Source: Acidisphaera sp.
GTDB taxonomy: Bacteria; Pseudomonadota; Alphaproteobacteria; Acetobacterales; Acetobacteraceae
Length of the DNA stretch: 56,396 bases
Assembly (NCBI GenBank): GCA_019240395.1
Contig: JAFAYM010000122.1
Location: forward strand, 1 to 56,396
Direction of reading: 5' to 3'
Under the pieces are notes generated by a model. That model searched no databases, was not told the origin of the DNA, and saw nothing but the letters and a program-made list of their open reading frames with translations. Each line of letters opens with the position of its first letter. Position 1 is the stretch's first letter. A program made the translations under genes and the position numbers. Shown here piece after piece: positions 33,834-43,302 of the stretch.

Positions 33834-34439
33834 TTACTTCGAACGCTTTTTCCGGGAGGGCAGCCACCATTTCACGGGCTGCGGCTCGCGAGTCGGCGGG
33901 CGACCCAGTCTTTTTGGTTTCGCACGCACGGCAGCCGGTTTCGCGTCCTGCAGCGCCCGCTCCGCCAGCTCGCGAGCCTGGCGTTCCGCCGCGAGCTCCT
34001 CGCGATGCGCCAGCTCCGCATGCGCCAGCCTGGTCTGCAGGGCGTGCAGGCTCGCCTGCGCTTCGCGCAGCAGCCGCTCCGCCTGCTCGCGCGCGCCCCG
34101 CTCGGCCTTCAGCGCGACTTCCGCCATCTCGACCCGGTTGACCGGGGGCGCGTCGGCCGCATGATTCCCCAGGACGACGACGGGAACCTCGCCTTCACGG
34201 GTGAATCGCCGGCGGCGATCCTGCTCGCGCCGCTGCTGTGCCGGTCCATCCGCCCCTGACTCGCTCAGGCCCAGAGCCTGACGCATCCGCGCTTCTTCTT
34301 TCTGCAGCAAGGGTGAAACATCCACTGATGGTGTTGCCTTCGATGGCGCGCGCCCGCGTGCGGGTGAAGCAGCGCCGGCAACCGGTTGCCGGTTGCGGGA
34401 TGCGCGAGGAGGACGGTCGGATGAGCGATTCTGGCCCAC
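33834..34439 (-). CDS. Coiled-coil protein with C-terminal VKWWLP motif
   Basis: A 201-residue protein starting at GTG 34439. Residues 1-45 are low-complexity. RRRRFTREGEVPVVVLG follows at about 75-90, then a long coiled coil (EMAEVALKAERGAREQAE, with continuing heptads to about 165). It ends in a basic RLGRPP patch and PVKWWLPSRKK. I recall similar uncharacterised proteins in Acetobacteraceae but know no function. Convergent with the P450 gene with 32 bases between the two stops. Confidence 0.65.
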   Translation of the reverse strand: MGQNRSSDRPPRASRNRQPVAGAASPARGRAPSKATPSVDVSPLLQKEEARMRQALGLSESGADGPAQQRREQDRRRRFTREGEVPVVVLGNHAADAPPVNRVEMAEVALKAERGAREQAERLLREAQASLHALQTRLAHAELAHREELAAERQARELAERALQDAKPAAVRAKPKRLGRPPTREPQPVKWWLPSRKKRSK

Positions 34440-34467
34440 AGGGACAGTTGCTGCCGTGAGAACGAGC

Positions 34468-34479
34468 GACTAGCTAGTC
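34468..34479. promoter_or_regulatory. Perfect 12-bp palindrome upstream of coiled-coil gene
   Basis: GACTAGCTAGTC, a perfect inverted repeat with two CTAG sites, 29 bases ahead of the coiled-coil gene start. A site of this kind could be an operator for a dimeric regulator. CTAG is rare in many GC-rich proteobacterial genomes, which makes the double occurrence notable. Confidence 0.35.
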
Positions 34480-34527
34480 AGTCGCATAGCACTCCGTCAA
34501 GGGCGGCGCCACAGCTGTAATACACGA

Positions 34528-36354
34528 TCAGCCGCGGGACAACCTGGTGAAACCGTCGGCACTCCAGGCTTCGCTGCCGACGCCGTGGTGGACAAAAAAC
34601 AGGCCGGTGGGGTCGTATCGCTCCTTCACGTCGCGCAGTCGCGCATAATTGGCGCCCCAATAGGCGCTCTGCCACGCGGTTTGAAAGAAACCGCTTTCCG
34701 CCACATAGGCGCCGGCATCGGGCGCCACCTTCCTCAGTTCGGTCATCGCCGCGCCGATCGCCCCGGCGTGTCGTCGCGCCACGACCAGGTCCGGTTCGTG
34801 GCCATGCAGCCCGGGATAAGCTGGCGGAGCTTCACCGGCGATGATCGCCAGGACGAAGGCATCGAGCACCGCCGGATTGGTCGCAGTATCGCGGGCGGCC
34901 GCGACAGCCTCCTCCGGGGCGCCCGCCAACCCCTTCTGGAAGTGCAGTTCGATCGCCCAGTGCCGGCTCGCCGCGAACAGCGCGTCGGCGAGTTGCTCCT
35001 GCCGATCCGCCTGCAACAGTGAAACCGGCAGCCACGCTGATTCGAAGCCATGCAGGAAATGGCCGGCCTCGCTCAGATTGGCCGACCAGAATACATTATC
35101 CGCGGGTGCCCCGGGTCGATCGTCGGAACGCAGCGCGCCCGGCACATGCGCGTTAAGGAATGCGGCGTCCCAGCGACTCCGCGCCGGGCCGGCCAGGATG
35201 CGCGGCGCCATGCTGAACGTGAAATCATGCGGGGATGCGTCGATCCAGTCGAAAAACGGCTGCCATACCGCGGTTGCCTGCTCGCGGTCGAGACCCTGGA
35301 AATTCATCGACATTTCCAGCCTGTTCGGTGACCGGAGGTTGACGATTTCGCCCCAATGCGGATTGAGCAGGCTGTCGGCATAAAAAGCGATGAAACGGCC
35401 GACCAGCCGGCGAAACGCCGCATCGGAGGAGGCCTGGATCGTCGCCATCGCCACGCCGAAGAATGCCGGCAACTCGCGCGTGCGCAAGGTCAGCCGGGTG
35501 ACGACACCGAACGTGCCCCCACCACCGCCCTTCAGCGCCCAGAACAGGTCGGCGTTCGTGCAGGCATTGGCGATCCGCACCTCCCCGTCCGCCGTTACGA
35601 TCTCGGCCTCCAGCAATCCCGCCGCCGCCGTGCCGTAATTCTTGGAAAAGCTGCCGAACCCGCCGCCCTGCACGAGGCCGGCGACGCCGACCGTGAGGCA
35701 GCCGCCGCCCTGTACGTAGCGCCCGCCCCGGGTCGTCACGGCGTCATAGACGTAGCGCCAGATCGTCCCTGCCCCGACCGATACGGCCGGTTGCGCGGCC
35801 GCGCAGCCCTGGGGAACGAACGCATCGTGCAGCGCGACGTCGTTCATCGCGCGCGTCCAGATCAGCAGCGAATCCGGTGCATTCGAGGTGCCGAGATAGC
35901 TGTGGCCGCCGCCCTTGATGACGAGCCGCAGATTGTTGTCGCGAGCGAAATTGACGGCCGCGACGACGTCTCCGGTGGTCCGGGCCGCCACGGCGAAGAC
36001 GCTCGGCCGGCACGTCCATGCATCCACCCACCCCGTGGTCTGGGTGAGCGCGACCTGGTCGCCGACGGCGTAGGGATTCTTCAGCTCCTTGAAGAGCTCG
36101 GCGCAGGCCGCGCCGTCCGGCGCTTCCCGGCACGCATCCAGCGGCCACTGTACCCTTATGAGGCGGCCATTCGTCTGTCGGTCCAGCTGCTTCCAGCTTG
36201 TCTCGGAAGGCCAGCCCGCATCGTCGGGGCGCACGCGCGAGACCGGCCGGCTCGGCCCGGTGCCCTCCGCCGATGCCGATCGGAACGCGAACGGCCATCG
36301 GGTCGGCGCGAATGCGGACGCCGCCGCGGCCTGGAGCAAGCCGCGTCGGTCCAC
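34528..36354 (-). CDS. Tat-type FAD-linked oxidase (berberine bridge enzyme-like)
   Basis: A 608-residue flavoprotein with FAD_binding_4 and BBE-type C-terminal regions. The start is GTG 36354 (GGAAGG upstream), giving VDRRGLLQAAAASAFA, a Tat-like signal. Flavin attachment residues are visible: His151 in KGGGHSYLG and Cys219 in GGGCLTVGVAG, the pair that makes a bicovalent flavin in this family. The BBE tail has YWGANYARLRDVKERYDPTGLFFVHHG. Probably a periplasmic oxidase of sugars or alcohols producing peroxide. It is divergent from the amidohydrolase at 36480. Confidence 0.86.
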   Translation of the reverse strand: MDRRGLLQAAAASAFAPTRWPFAFRSASAEGTGPSRPVSRVRPDDAGWPSETSWKQLDRQTNGRLIRVQWPLDACREAPDGAACAELFKELKNPYAVGDQVALTQTTGWVDAWTCRPSVFAVAARTTGDVVAAVNFARDNNLRLVIKGGGHSYLGTSNAPDSLLIWTRAMNDVALHDAFVPQGCAAAQPAVSVGAGTIWRYVYDAVTTRGGRYVQGGGCLTVGVAGLVQGGGFGSFSKNYGTAAAGLLEAEIVTADGEVRIANACTNADLFWALKGGGGGTFGVVTRLTLRTRELPAFFGVAMATIQASSDAAFRRLVGRFIAFYADSLLNPHWGEIVNLRSPNRLEMSMNFQGLDREQATAVWQPFFDWIDASPHDFTFSMAPRILAGPARSRWDAAFLNAHVPGALRSDDRPGAPADNVFWSANLSEAGHFLHGFESAWLPVSLLQADRQEQLADALFAASRHWAIELHFQKGLAGAPEEAVAAARDTATNPAVLDAFVLAIIAGEAPPAYPGLHGHEPDLVVARRHAGAIGAAMTELRKVAPDAGAYVAESGFFQTAWQSAYWGANYARLRDVKERYDPTGLFFVHHGVGSEAWSADGFTRLSRG

Positions 36355-36479
36355 TACGCGAGTCCTTCCGGGCGCGGCAGCACCGGGACGATGTACCGGT
36401 GTCTTGCGGGTGCCGCAACGGCTCACCGAAGCCGGCGCCGGGTGCGTGACACGGCCGGCGGCTGGCGCTTCAATGCGGC

Positions 36480-37352
36480 ATGGACCTGCCGCTGCCTGTC
36501 AGCCCTGACCCGATCGCGCCGCTGCGTCTGTGCTGCCCGGAAATCCAGACCGTGCCGCTGGTCTTCGCCTCGCCGCATTCCGGGCGCGACTATCCCGTCG
36601 ATTTCGTTGCCGATGCGCGGCTCGACCCGCTCAGCCTGCGGCGCAGCGAGGACAGCTTCGTCGACGAGCTGTTCGCCGCCGCGCCGGCGCATGGCGCGCC
36701 GCTGCTCGCCGCCACCTTCCCCCGCGCCTTCTGCGATCCGAACCGCGAGCCGTGGGAGCTCGACCCGACGATGTTCGAGGAGGAGCTCCCGCCCTGGGTC
36801 AACACCTCGAGCCCACGGGTCGGCGCCGGGCTCGGCACCATCGCCCGCGTGGTTGCCTCGGGCGAGTCCATCTATCGCCGCAAGCTCCGCTTCGTCGAGG
36901 CGGAAAACCGGGTGAACGGGCTGTGGCAGCCCTATCACGACGCGCTGCGAGACCTGATCGCCGCGACGCGGCGCCGATTCGGCATCTGCCTGCTGATCGA
37001 CTGCCATTCCATGCCGGCGAACGGCCTGGGGCGCGGCTGCAGCGCAGATTTCGTCCTGGGCGATGCCCACGGCACCGCCTGCGCGCCACACGCCACGCGG
37101 CGGGTGGAGCAGCTGCTCTCCGGGCTCGGCTACGCCGTCCGCCGCAACGACCCCTACGCCGGCGGCTATATCACCCGCCACTACGGGCGCCCGCGCGAGG
37201 GCGTGCACGCCATCCAGATCGAGATCGCCCGCAGCCTCTATATGGACGAGGTACATATCTGCAAGCTGCCCCGCTTCGCTGCCTTGCAGCGCGATCTGAC
37301 CCGCCTGGTGGCTATGATGGCCGAAGCGGGCTCCGGGCTCCTGGCGGCCTAA
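36480..37352 (+). CDS. N-formylglutamate amidohydrolase family protein
   Basis: A 290-residue zinc hydrolase. Hallmarks: FASPHSGRDYP at the start, SEDSFVDELF, AFCDPNREPWELDP, CHSMP (metal site) and HYGRPREGVHAIQIEI near the end. The family includes N-formylglutamate deformylase of histidine breakdown and related deacylases. No other histidine-degradation gene is nearby, so the true substrate is open. 125 bases separate its start from that of the divergent FAD oxidase, leaving room for two promoters. Confidence 0.88.
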   Translation: MDLPLPVSPDPIAPLRLCCPEIQTVPLVFASPHSGRDYPVDFVADARLDPLSLRRSEDSFVDELFAAAPAHGAPLLAATFPRAFCDPNREPWELDPTMFEEELPPWVNTSSPRVGAGLGTIARVVASGESIYRRKLRFVEAENRVNGLWQPYHDALRDLIAATRRRFGICLLIDCHSMPANGLGRGCSADFVLGDAHGTACAPHATRRVEQLLSGLGYAVRRNDPYAGGYITRHYGRPREGVHAIQIEIARSLYMDEVHICKLPRFAALQRDLTRLVAMMAEAGSGLLAA

Positions 37353-37380
37353 AAAAATGGCGGCGCTTGTGGCGCCGCCA
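37351..37380 (-). terminator. Intrinsic terminator (minus strand)
   Basis: A perfect 9-bp stem TGGCGGCGC/GCGCCGCCA (37358-37380). In the minus direction it is followed by a run of seven T, the classical Rho-independent signature, so it should end transcription of the acyl-CoA dehydrogenase unit about 190 bases past its stop. The amidohydrolase stop is inside the T/A run on the other strand. Confidence 0.78.
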
Positions 37381-37492
37381 AGTTTAGGGAGGAAACGTCC
37401 AAGAAGCAGCAGCGCGGCAGAGCCGCATTGCTGCGCTGCACAAGATAGTCACTCGCCTCCGGTTCGGCAAGGTCTTTTGCGCCGCAGCAAGG

Positions 37493-37569
37493 CTCGCCCC
37501 CTCACATTCCCGCGAAGCGAGGGACCAGGTCCGCCCCGGAATCCTGGGGCTACAGCCCCCACCGGGGGC
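37493..37569 (-). repeat. GC-rich intergenic element after acyl-CoA dehydrogenase
   Basis: Contains hairpin GGGGCT/AGCCCC (about 37543-37556) and CCCGC/GCGGG-like half-sites, next to a stop codon, like the double-hairpin repeats. The stem sequences and spacing differ, so I list it separately. Confidence 0.35.
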
Positions 37570-38739
37570 CTAGTAGCTTCTCGGCAACCCGAGCACGTGC
37601 TCGGCCACATAGGAGAGCACCAGGTTCGTGCTGATCGGCGCCACCTGATACAGCCGGGCTTCCCGGAACTTGCGCTCGACGTCGTATTCCTCGGCGAAGC
37701 CGAACCCGCCATGCGTCTGCACGCAGGCTTCGGCGGCGGCCCAGGCCGCCTCGGCACCCAGCATCTTGGCCATGTTGGCCTGTTCGCCGCAGTGCAGCCC
37801 GGCCTCGAAGCGCGCAAGTCCCTCATGCACCAGCAGCTCCGCCGCCCGCATCTGGGCATAAGCGCGGGCGATCGGGAACTGCACCCCCTGGTTCTGGCCG
37901 ATCGGCCGGCCGAACACGATGCGCTCCTTCGCATAGTCCACCGAGCGCCGGGTGAACCATTTGGCATCGCCGATGCTCTCCGAGGCGATCAGCAGGCGCT
38001 CGGCGTTCATCCCGTCCAGGATATAACGGAAGCCGCGCCCCTCGTCGCCGATCAGGTTGTCCGCCGCAACCGCCATGTTGTCGAAGAAGACCTCCGTGGA
38101 GTTGTGGTTCATCATGGTGCGGATCGGCCGGATGGTCAGGCCCTGGCCGAGCGCCTGGCGCATGTCGACGATGAAGGCGGAGAGCCCCTCGGTGCGGCTG
38201 CGGATCTGCTCCTTGGGCGTGGTGCGCGCCAGCAGGAGCATGAGGTCGGAATGTTCGGCGCGGCTGGTCCAGACCTTCTGGCCGTTGACGATGTAGCGGT
38301 CGCCCTCGCGCCGCGCGAAGGTGCGCAGGCTTGTGGTATCGGTGCCGCTGGTGGGCTCGGTCACCCCGAACGCCTGCAGGCGCAGCTCGCCGCTGGCGAT
38401 CTTCGGCAGGTAACGCTGCTTCTGCGCCGCCGAGCCGTGCCGCAGGATGGTGCCCATAATGTACATCTGGGCGTGGCAGGCGGCGGCGTTGCAGCCGGCT
38501 TCGTGGATCGTCTCGAGGATCGCCGCGGCCGCGGAGAGCGGCAGGCCGGCGCCGCCGTATTCCTCGGGAATCAGGGCGGCGAGATAACCGGCCTCGGTCA
38601 GCGCCGCCACGAACTCGGTGGGATAGCCGCGCGCCTGGTCGAGCTTGCGCCAGTATTCGCCGGGAAAGCGGGCGCAGAGCTTCGCCACCTCCTCCCTGAT
38701 TTCGGCGTGGGACGGCTTGTCGAGCAGCGACTGGTCCAT
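37570..38739 (-). CDS. Acyl-CoA dehydrogenase
   Basis: FAD-dependent enzyme of 389 residues that oxidises acyl-CoA to enoyl-CoA. Signatures: IPEEYGGAGLP, the FAD-binding LQAFGVTEPTSGTDTTSL, GQKVWTS, GFRYILDGMNAERLLIASESIG and QTHGGFGFAEEYDVERKFREARLYQVAPIS split over the C-terminal domain; the Glu in HGGFGFAEEYD context aligns with the catalytic base region. Starts at ATG 38739 after GAAGGA. Chain length preference is not readable from sequence. Monocistronic with the terminator above. Confidence 0.92.
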   Translation of the reverse strand: MDQSLLDKPSHAEIREEVAKLCARFPGEYWRKLDQARGYPTEFVAALTEAGYLAALIPEEYGGAGLPLSAAAAILETIHEAGCNAAACHAQMYIMGTILRHGSAAQKQRYLPKIASGELRLQAFGVTEPTSGTDTTSLRTFARREGDRYIVNGQKVWTSRAEHSDLMLLLARTTPKEQIRSRTEGLSAFIVDMRQALGQGLTIRPIRTMMNHNSTEVFFDNMAVAADNLIGDEGRGFRYILDGMNAERLLIASESIGDAKWFTRRSVDYAKERIVFGRPIGQNQGVQFPIARAYAQMRAAELLVHEGLARFEAGLHCGEQANMAKMLGAEAAWAAAEACVQTHGGFGFAEEYDVERKFREARLYQVAPISTNLVLSYVAEHVLGLPRSY

Positions 38740-38975
38740 GTGCGTCCTTCTCGGGCGACCTCGCTCGCTTCGGATTAACGCAATCCGCCTGCCGCGACGC
38801 AAGCGGCGCACGCACAAGCTGCTGGCCCTTGGCGGCAGTGTCGGGAATAATGCAACCTGCCGATAACGTGCCGTTCACCCCGGTCCAGGATTACTGCAAG
38901 GCCATGAAATTGACTTTGCTGTTGGTTGCCGTGTGACGTGTTGCAAAGCAGCATTCCCGGGCCAATCAGGGCTCT
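38740..38975. promoter_or_regulatory. Divergent promoter region, acyl-CoA dehydrogenase / RND pump
   Basis: A 236-base gap between divergent starts. A TTGACT at 38910-38915 could be a -35 box for the pump, but the -10 at the right distance (GTGACG) is poor. No regulator gene and no clear operator repeat are visible. Confidence 0.3.
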
Positions 38976-40154
38976 ATGAGCACCCCCAAGACAACTCCTC
39001 GGGCTTGGCCTTGGCTTCTGCTGGTCGCCTGCCTGGCCGCCGGGATCGGCGGGTGGCGGCTGCTCTCGGCCTCGCGCGCGGACGAGCCGCAGGCTCAGCC
39101 GGCGGCGCCGCAGAGCGTTCCGGTCACCACCGCCCAAGCGACGCGCCGCGATGTGCCGGTGAACCTGACGGGCATCGGCACGGTGCAGGCGCTCAATGCC
39201 GTGCTGGTGCGCGCCCGCGTCGACGGCACGCTCGACAGCGTGAACTTCACCGAGGGTCAGGAGGTCAAGAAGGGCGACTTGCTGGCGGTGATCGACCCGC
39301 GGCCGTACAAGGCCACCCTCGACCAGGCGCTTGCCAAGAAGGCGCAGGACGAGGCGCAGCTCGCCAACGCGCGGCTCGATCTCGCGCGCTATACGAACCT
39401 GGCGCGCAGCGATTTCGCCTCCCGGCAGAGTGTCGACACGCAGCAAGCCACGGTGAACCAGCTGACCGCGACCGTTCAGGGCGATGAAGCGGCTATCGAG
39501 GCGGCGGCCCTGAATCTCTCCTTCACGCACATCACCTCGCCGCTGGACGGGCGGGTCGGACTGCGCCAGGTCGATCCGGGCAATCTCATCCACGCCACCG
39601 ACACCACCGGCCTGGTGACGATCACGCAGCTGCGCCCGATCACTGTGATCTTCACCTTGCCCGAGCAGGATCTGCCGCAAGTCGTTGATGGTATGCATAA
39701 TGGCCAGCTTCCGGTGCTGGCTTACGACTCGCAGGGCAAGGCAAAACTGTCGGAGGGAATGCTGCTCACCCCCGACAACACGATCGATACCGCCACCGGC
39801 ACATTCCGGCTGAAGTCCGTCTTCCCGAACCAGGAGAACCGGCTCTGGCCCGGCCAGTTCGTCACCGCCCGCGTGCAGGTGGCAACCGACCGCAACGTCG
39901 TCACGGTGCCCAGCCGGGCCGTGCAGCGCGGCCAGGACGGGCTGTTCGTCTTCGTGGTCAAGCCGGATCAGACCGTGGCAGTTCAGCCGGTGCAGGTGCC
40001 GCTCGATGAGGACGGCACGGCGGTGGTCGCCCAGGGCCTGAACGGCGGCGAGCAGATCGTGGTGAACGGCCAGTCGCGCCTGTCCAACGGGACCAGGGTC
40101 ACGCCCAACGGCGGTGCCCCCGCCCCGCCGTCTTCTGCGCCGTCCGGGAGCTGA
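38976..40154 (+). CDS. RND efflux periplasmic adaptor (MdtA-like)
   Basis: Membrane fusion protein of 392 residues. An N-terminal membrane anchor (WPWLLLVACLAAGIGGWRLL) is followed by the lipoyl-like halves, an alpha-helical hairpin with QALAKKAQDEAQLANARLDL and FTHITSPLDGRVGLRQVDPGN, and a C-terminal membrane-proximal domain. Similar to MdtA. It joins an inner-membrane RND pump to an outer-membrane channel. The pump gene starts nine bases after its stop. No outer-membrane factor gene is present, so a shared TolC-type channel is expected. Confidence 0.9.
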   Translation: MSTPKTTPRAWPWLLLVACLAAGIGGWRLLSASRADEPQAQPAAPQSVPVTTAQATRRDVPVNLTGIGTVQALNAVLVRARVDGTLDSVNFTEGQEVKKGDLLAVIDPRPYKATLDQALAKKAQDEAQLANARLDLARYTNLARSDFASRQSVDTQQATVNQLTATVQGDEAAIEAAALNLSFTHITSPLDGRVGLRQVDPGNLIHATDTTGLVTITQLRPITVIFTLPEQDLPQVVDGMHNGQLPVLAYDSQGKAKLSEGMLLTPDNTIDTATGTFRLKSVFPNQENRLWPGQFVTARVQVATDRNVVTVPSRAVQRGQDGLFVFVVKPDQTVAVQPVQVPLDEDGTAVVAQGLNGGEQIVVNGQSRLSNGTRVTPNGGAPAPPSSAPSGS

Positions 40155-40163
40155 CCGCCCCTC

Positions 40164-43100
40164 ATGAGCATTTCGACGCCGTTCATCCGCCGGCCGATCG
40201 GCACCTCGCTGCTGATGGCCGCTTTCTTGCTGGCCGGCATCGCCGCGTACCCGTTCCTGCCGGTCGCCCCCCTGCCCAATGTCGACTTCCCGACCATCGT
40301 CGTCTCCGCCGGGCTTCCCGGCGCCAGCCCGGAGACCATGGCCTCCTCCGTCGCCACCCCGCTGGAGGAGCATTTCGCGCTCATCCCCGGCGTCTCGCAG
40401 ATGACGTCGATCAGCGTGCTCGGCCAGGCGCAGATCACCATCCAGTTCGACCTCAACCGCGACATCGACGGAGCGGCGGGCGACGTGCTGGCACAGATCA
40501 ATGCCTCCAGCGGCCAGCTGCCGAAGACCCTGCCGAGCCCGCCCAGCTACTTCAAGTCGAACCCGGCCGACAGCCCGATCCTCATCCTCGCCGCGCAGTC
40601 CGACACCCTGCCGCTGACCGTGGTGGACGACTACGCCGAGAACGTCATCAGCCAGCAGCTCTCGCAGATCCAGGGCATCGGCCAGGTGTCGATCGGCGGC
40701 CAGCAGAAGCCGGCGATCCGCGTGCAGATCGACCCGGCGAAGCTCGCCTCGCGCGGCATGACGCTCGAGGACGTCCGCGGCGTGATCACCAATGCAACCG
40801 TCGACAGCCCGAAGGGCAGCATCGACGGTCCGAATCGCTCCTTCGCTCTCTACGACAACGACCAGATCACCAAGGCCGACGAGTTCAACAACGTCATCAT
40901 CGCTTACCGCAACGGCTCGCCGGTGCGTATCCGCGACATCGGCCGCGCCGTGGACGGCGCGCAGAACCGCGAACTGGCGGGTTGGCAGAACGGCAAGCAC
41001 GGTGTCCAGCTCGTACTGTTCAAGTCCCCCGGTGCCAATGTCATCGACGCGGTTCAGCGCGTGCTGGCGAAGCTGCCGCAACTCGAGGCGTCGATTCCGC
41101 CGGCCATCCACATCTCCACGATCATGGACCGCACCGTCACCATCCGCGCCTCGGTGAATGACGTCGAGTTCACCCTGGCGCTGGCCATCAGCCTGGTGGT
41201 GATGGTGATCTTCCTGTTCCTGCGCAGCTTCTGGGCGACAGTGATCCCGAGCATCACGGTGCCGCTGGCGCTGGTCGGCACGCTCGGCATCATGTACGTG
41301 ATCGGCTACAGCCTCGACAATCTCTCGCTCATGGGGCTGACGATCGCCGTCGGCTTCGTGGTGGATGACGCGATCGTCATGCTCGAGAACATCTACCGCC
41401 ACATCGAGGAAGGCATGAAGCCGATGGACGCGGCGCTGAAGGGCGCCGGCGAGATCGGCTTCACCATCGTCTCCATCAGCTGCTCGCTGGTCGCCGTGTT
41501 TATCCCGCTCCTGCTGATGAGCGGCATCGTCGGGCGGCTGTTCCGCGAGTTTGCGATGACGGTCACCATCGCGGTGATGGTTTCGGCGGTGGTCTCGCTG
41601 ACGCTGACGCCGATGATGTGCTCGCGGTTCCTTCGCCACGATGAGGGCAAGCACGGCTGGTTCTACCGGACGATCGAGCGGATGTTCGATCTGGTGGTTG
41701 GCTTCTACGAACGCACGCTCGACATCGCTCTCCGGTTCCGCTTTCTCACCCTGATGATCTTTCTGGGGACGGTCACGCTGACCGGCTTCCTCTATGTCTT
41801 CGTCCCCAAGGGCTTCTTTCCCTCCCAGGATACCGGCGTGATCATGGGTCTCTCCGAGGGGGCGCAGGACGTCTCCTTCGAGGAGATGTGCCGTCGCCAG
41901 ATGGCGCTGGACAAGGTCGTCGAGGACGATCCGAACGTCGCCGCCTACTCCGCGACGGTCGGCTCGGGCGTCGGCGGCCAGACCGGCAACAACGGACGCA
42001 TCTTCATCAGCCTGAAGCCGTTCGATCAGCGCAAGCTGACCGCTGACCAGGTCATCGAGGAGCTGCGGCCGAAGCTCGCGGCCGTCGAGGGTGCGAGGCT
42101 CTTCCTGCAGGCCGCCCAGGACATAAGGGTCGGCGGACGCCTGTCGCGCACCCAGTACCAGTTCACGCTGCAGGATCCGGATCTCGGAGAGCTGGACAGC
42201 TGGGCGCCGAAAGTGCTGGACCGGCTGAAGACGCTGCCGATGCTGCGGGACGTGGCGACCGACCAGCAGATGGCCGGCACCACCGCCACACTCGCCATCG
42301 ACCGCGACCGCGCTGCGCGTTTCGGCATCCAGCCGCAACAGATCGACGACACGCTCTACGACGCCTTCGGCCAGCGCGAGGTGACGCAGTATTTCACCCA
42401 GCTCAACACCTACTACGTCATCCTCGAAGTGACGCCGGATCTGGTCGGCAAGCTGGACACGCTCAACGAGCTGTACGTGCGCTCGGCGACCGGGCAGACG
42501 GTGCCGCTCTCCACCTTCGTGACGGTGGACACCAACAAGCTGGCGGCGCTGTCGGTCAGCCACCAGAGCATGTTCCCGGCGGTGACCATCTCGTTCAACC
42601 TGGCGCCCGGCGCGGCGCTCGGCGACGCGGTGAAGGCGATCCAGCAGGCGGAAGGCCAGATGGGTCTGCCGTTCACCGTGCAGGGCACGTTCCAGGGCAC
42701 GGCGCAGGCCTTCCAGTCCTCGCTCAGCAGCCAGCCCTACCTGATCGCGGCGGCGCTGATCACCGTCTACATCATCCTCGGCATCCTGTACGAGAGCTAC
42801 ATCCTGCCGCTGACCATCCTCTCCACCCTGCCCTCGGCCGGTGTCGGTGCGCTGCTGATGCTGCTGATCATGCGCTACGACCTCAGCGTGATTGCGCTGA
42901 TCGGCATCATCCTGCTGATCGGCATCGTCAAGAAGAACGGCATCATGATGGTGGATTTCGCCATCACGGCGGAACGGCGGGACGGTCAGTCGCCGCTGAA
43001 CGCCATCCGCACCGCCTGCCTGCTGCGCTTCCGGCCGATCCTGATGACCACCATGGCGGCTCTGCTCAGCGGCCTGCCGCTGATGCTGTCGAGCGGCGCC

Positions 43101-43283
43101 GGCGCCGAGCTGCGCCGCCCGCTGGGCATCGCCATGGTCGGCGGACTGGCGCTGAGCCAGATGCTCACGCTCTATACGACGCCGGTAATCTATCTCTATC
43201 TCGATCGCCTGCAGCACTGGCTGATGCCGCGGCGCACTTCGCGCATGCCGGTGCTGGCGTCGAAGATGGGTGCCGCGGATTGA
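40164..43283 (+). CDS. RND efflux pump, MdtB/MdtC-like
   Basis: Proton-driven multidrug pump of 1039 residues with 12 membrane segments and two large periplasmic loops. Starts SISTPFIRRPIGTSLLMAAF, with PLPNVDFPTIVVSAGLPGASPE as in MdtB/C. The proton-relay pair is in TIAVGFVVDDAIVMLENIYRH, with the Lys of the second half in GIVKKNGIMMVDFA. Enterobacterial MdtABC uses two pump genes; here only one is present, so the pump is probably a homotrimer. Likely exports hydrophobic compounds or bile-salt-like agents. Confidence 0.93.
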   Translation: MSISTPFIRRPIGTSLLMAAFLLAGIAAYPFLPVAPLPNVDFPTIVVSAGLPGASPETMASSVATPLEEHFALIPGVSQMTSISVLGQAQITIQFDLNRDIDGAAGDVLAQINASSGQLPKTLPSPPSYFKSNPADSPILILAAQSDTLPLTVVDDYAENVISQQLSQIQGIGQVSIGGQQKPAIRVQIDPAKLASRGMTLEDVRGVITNATVDSPKGSIDGPNRSFALYDNDQITKADEFNNVIIAYRNGSPVRIRDIGRAVDGAQNRELAGWQNGKHGVQLVLFKSPGANVIDAVQRVLAKLPQLEASIPPAIHISTIMDRTVTIRASVNDVEFTLALAISLVVMVIFLFLRSFWATVIPSITVPLALVGTLGIMYVIGYSLDNLSLMGLTIAVGFVVDDAIVMLENIYRHIEEGMKPMDAALKGAGEIGFTIVSISCSLVAVFIPLLLMSGIVGRLFREFAMTVTIAVMVSAVVSLTLTPMMCSRFLRHDEGKHGWFYRTIERMFDLVVGFYERTLDIALRFRFLTLMIFLGTVTLTGFLYVFVPKGFFPSQDTGVIMGLSEGAQDVSFEEMCRRQMALDKVVEDDPNVAAYSATVGSGVGGQTGNNGRIFISLKPFDQRKLTADQVIEELRPKLAAVEGARLFLQAAQDIRVGGRLSRTQYQFTLQDPDLGELDSWAPKVLDRLKTLPMLRDVATDQQMAGTTATLAIDRDRAARFGIQPQQIDDTLYDAFGQREVTQYFTQLNTYYVILEVTPDLVGKLDTLNELYVRSATGQTVPLSTFVTVDTNKLAALSVSHQSMFPAVTISFNLAPGAALGDAVKAIQQAEGQMGLPFTVQGTFQGTAQAFQSSLSSQPYLIAAALITVYIILGILYESYILPLTILSTLPSAGVGALLMLLIMRYDLSVIALIGIILLIGIVKKNGIMMVDFAITAERRDGQSPLNAIRTACLLRFRPILMTTMAALLSGLPLMLSSGAGAELRRPLGIAMVGGLALSQMLTLYTTPVIYLYLDRLQHWLMPRRTSRMPVLASKMGAAD

Positions 43284-43302
43284 TTGGCTAAGCGAGTCCG
43301 CC

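Noticed and set aside
37493-37569. Element after acyl-CoA dehydrogenase as a seventh member of the double-hairpin family
   Set aside because: It has hairpins and the same kind of location, but stem order, linker and flanks do not match; listed separately with low confidence.
38910-38938. TTGACT as a -35 promoter box for the RND pump
   Set aside because: The matching -10 position reads GTGACG, too weak for a sigma-70 type promoter; kept only as a remark.
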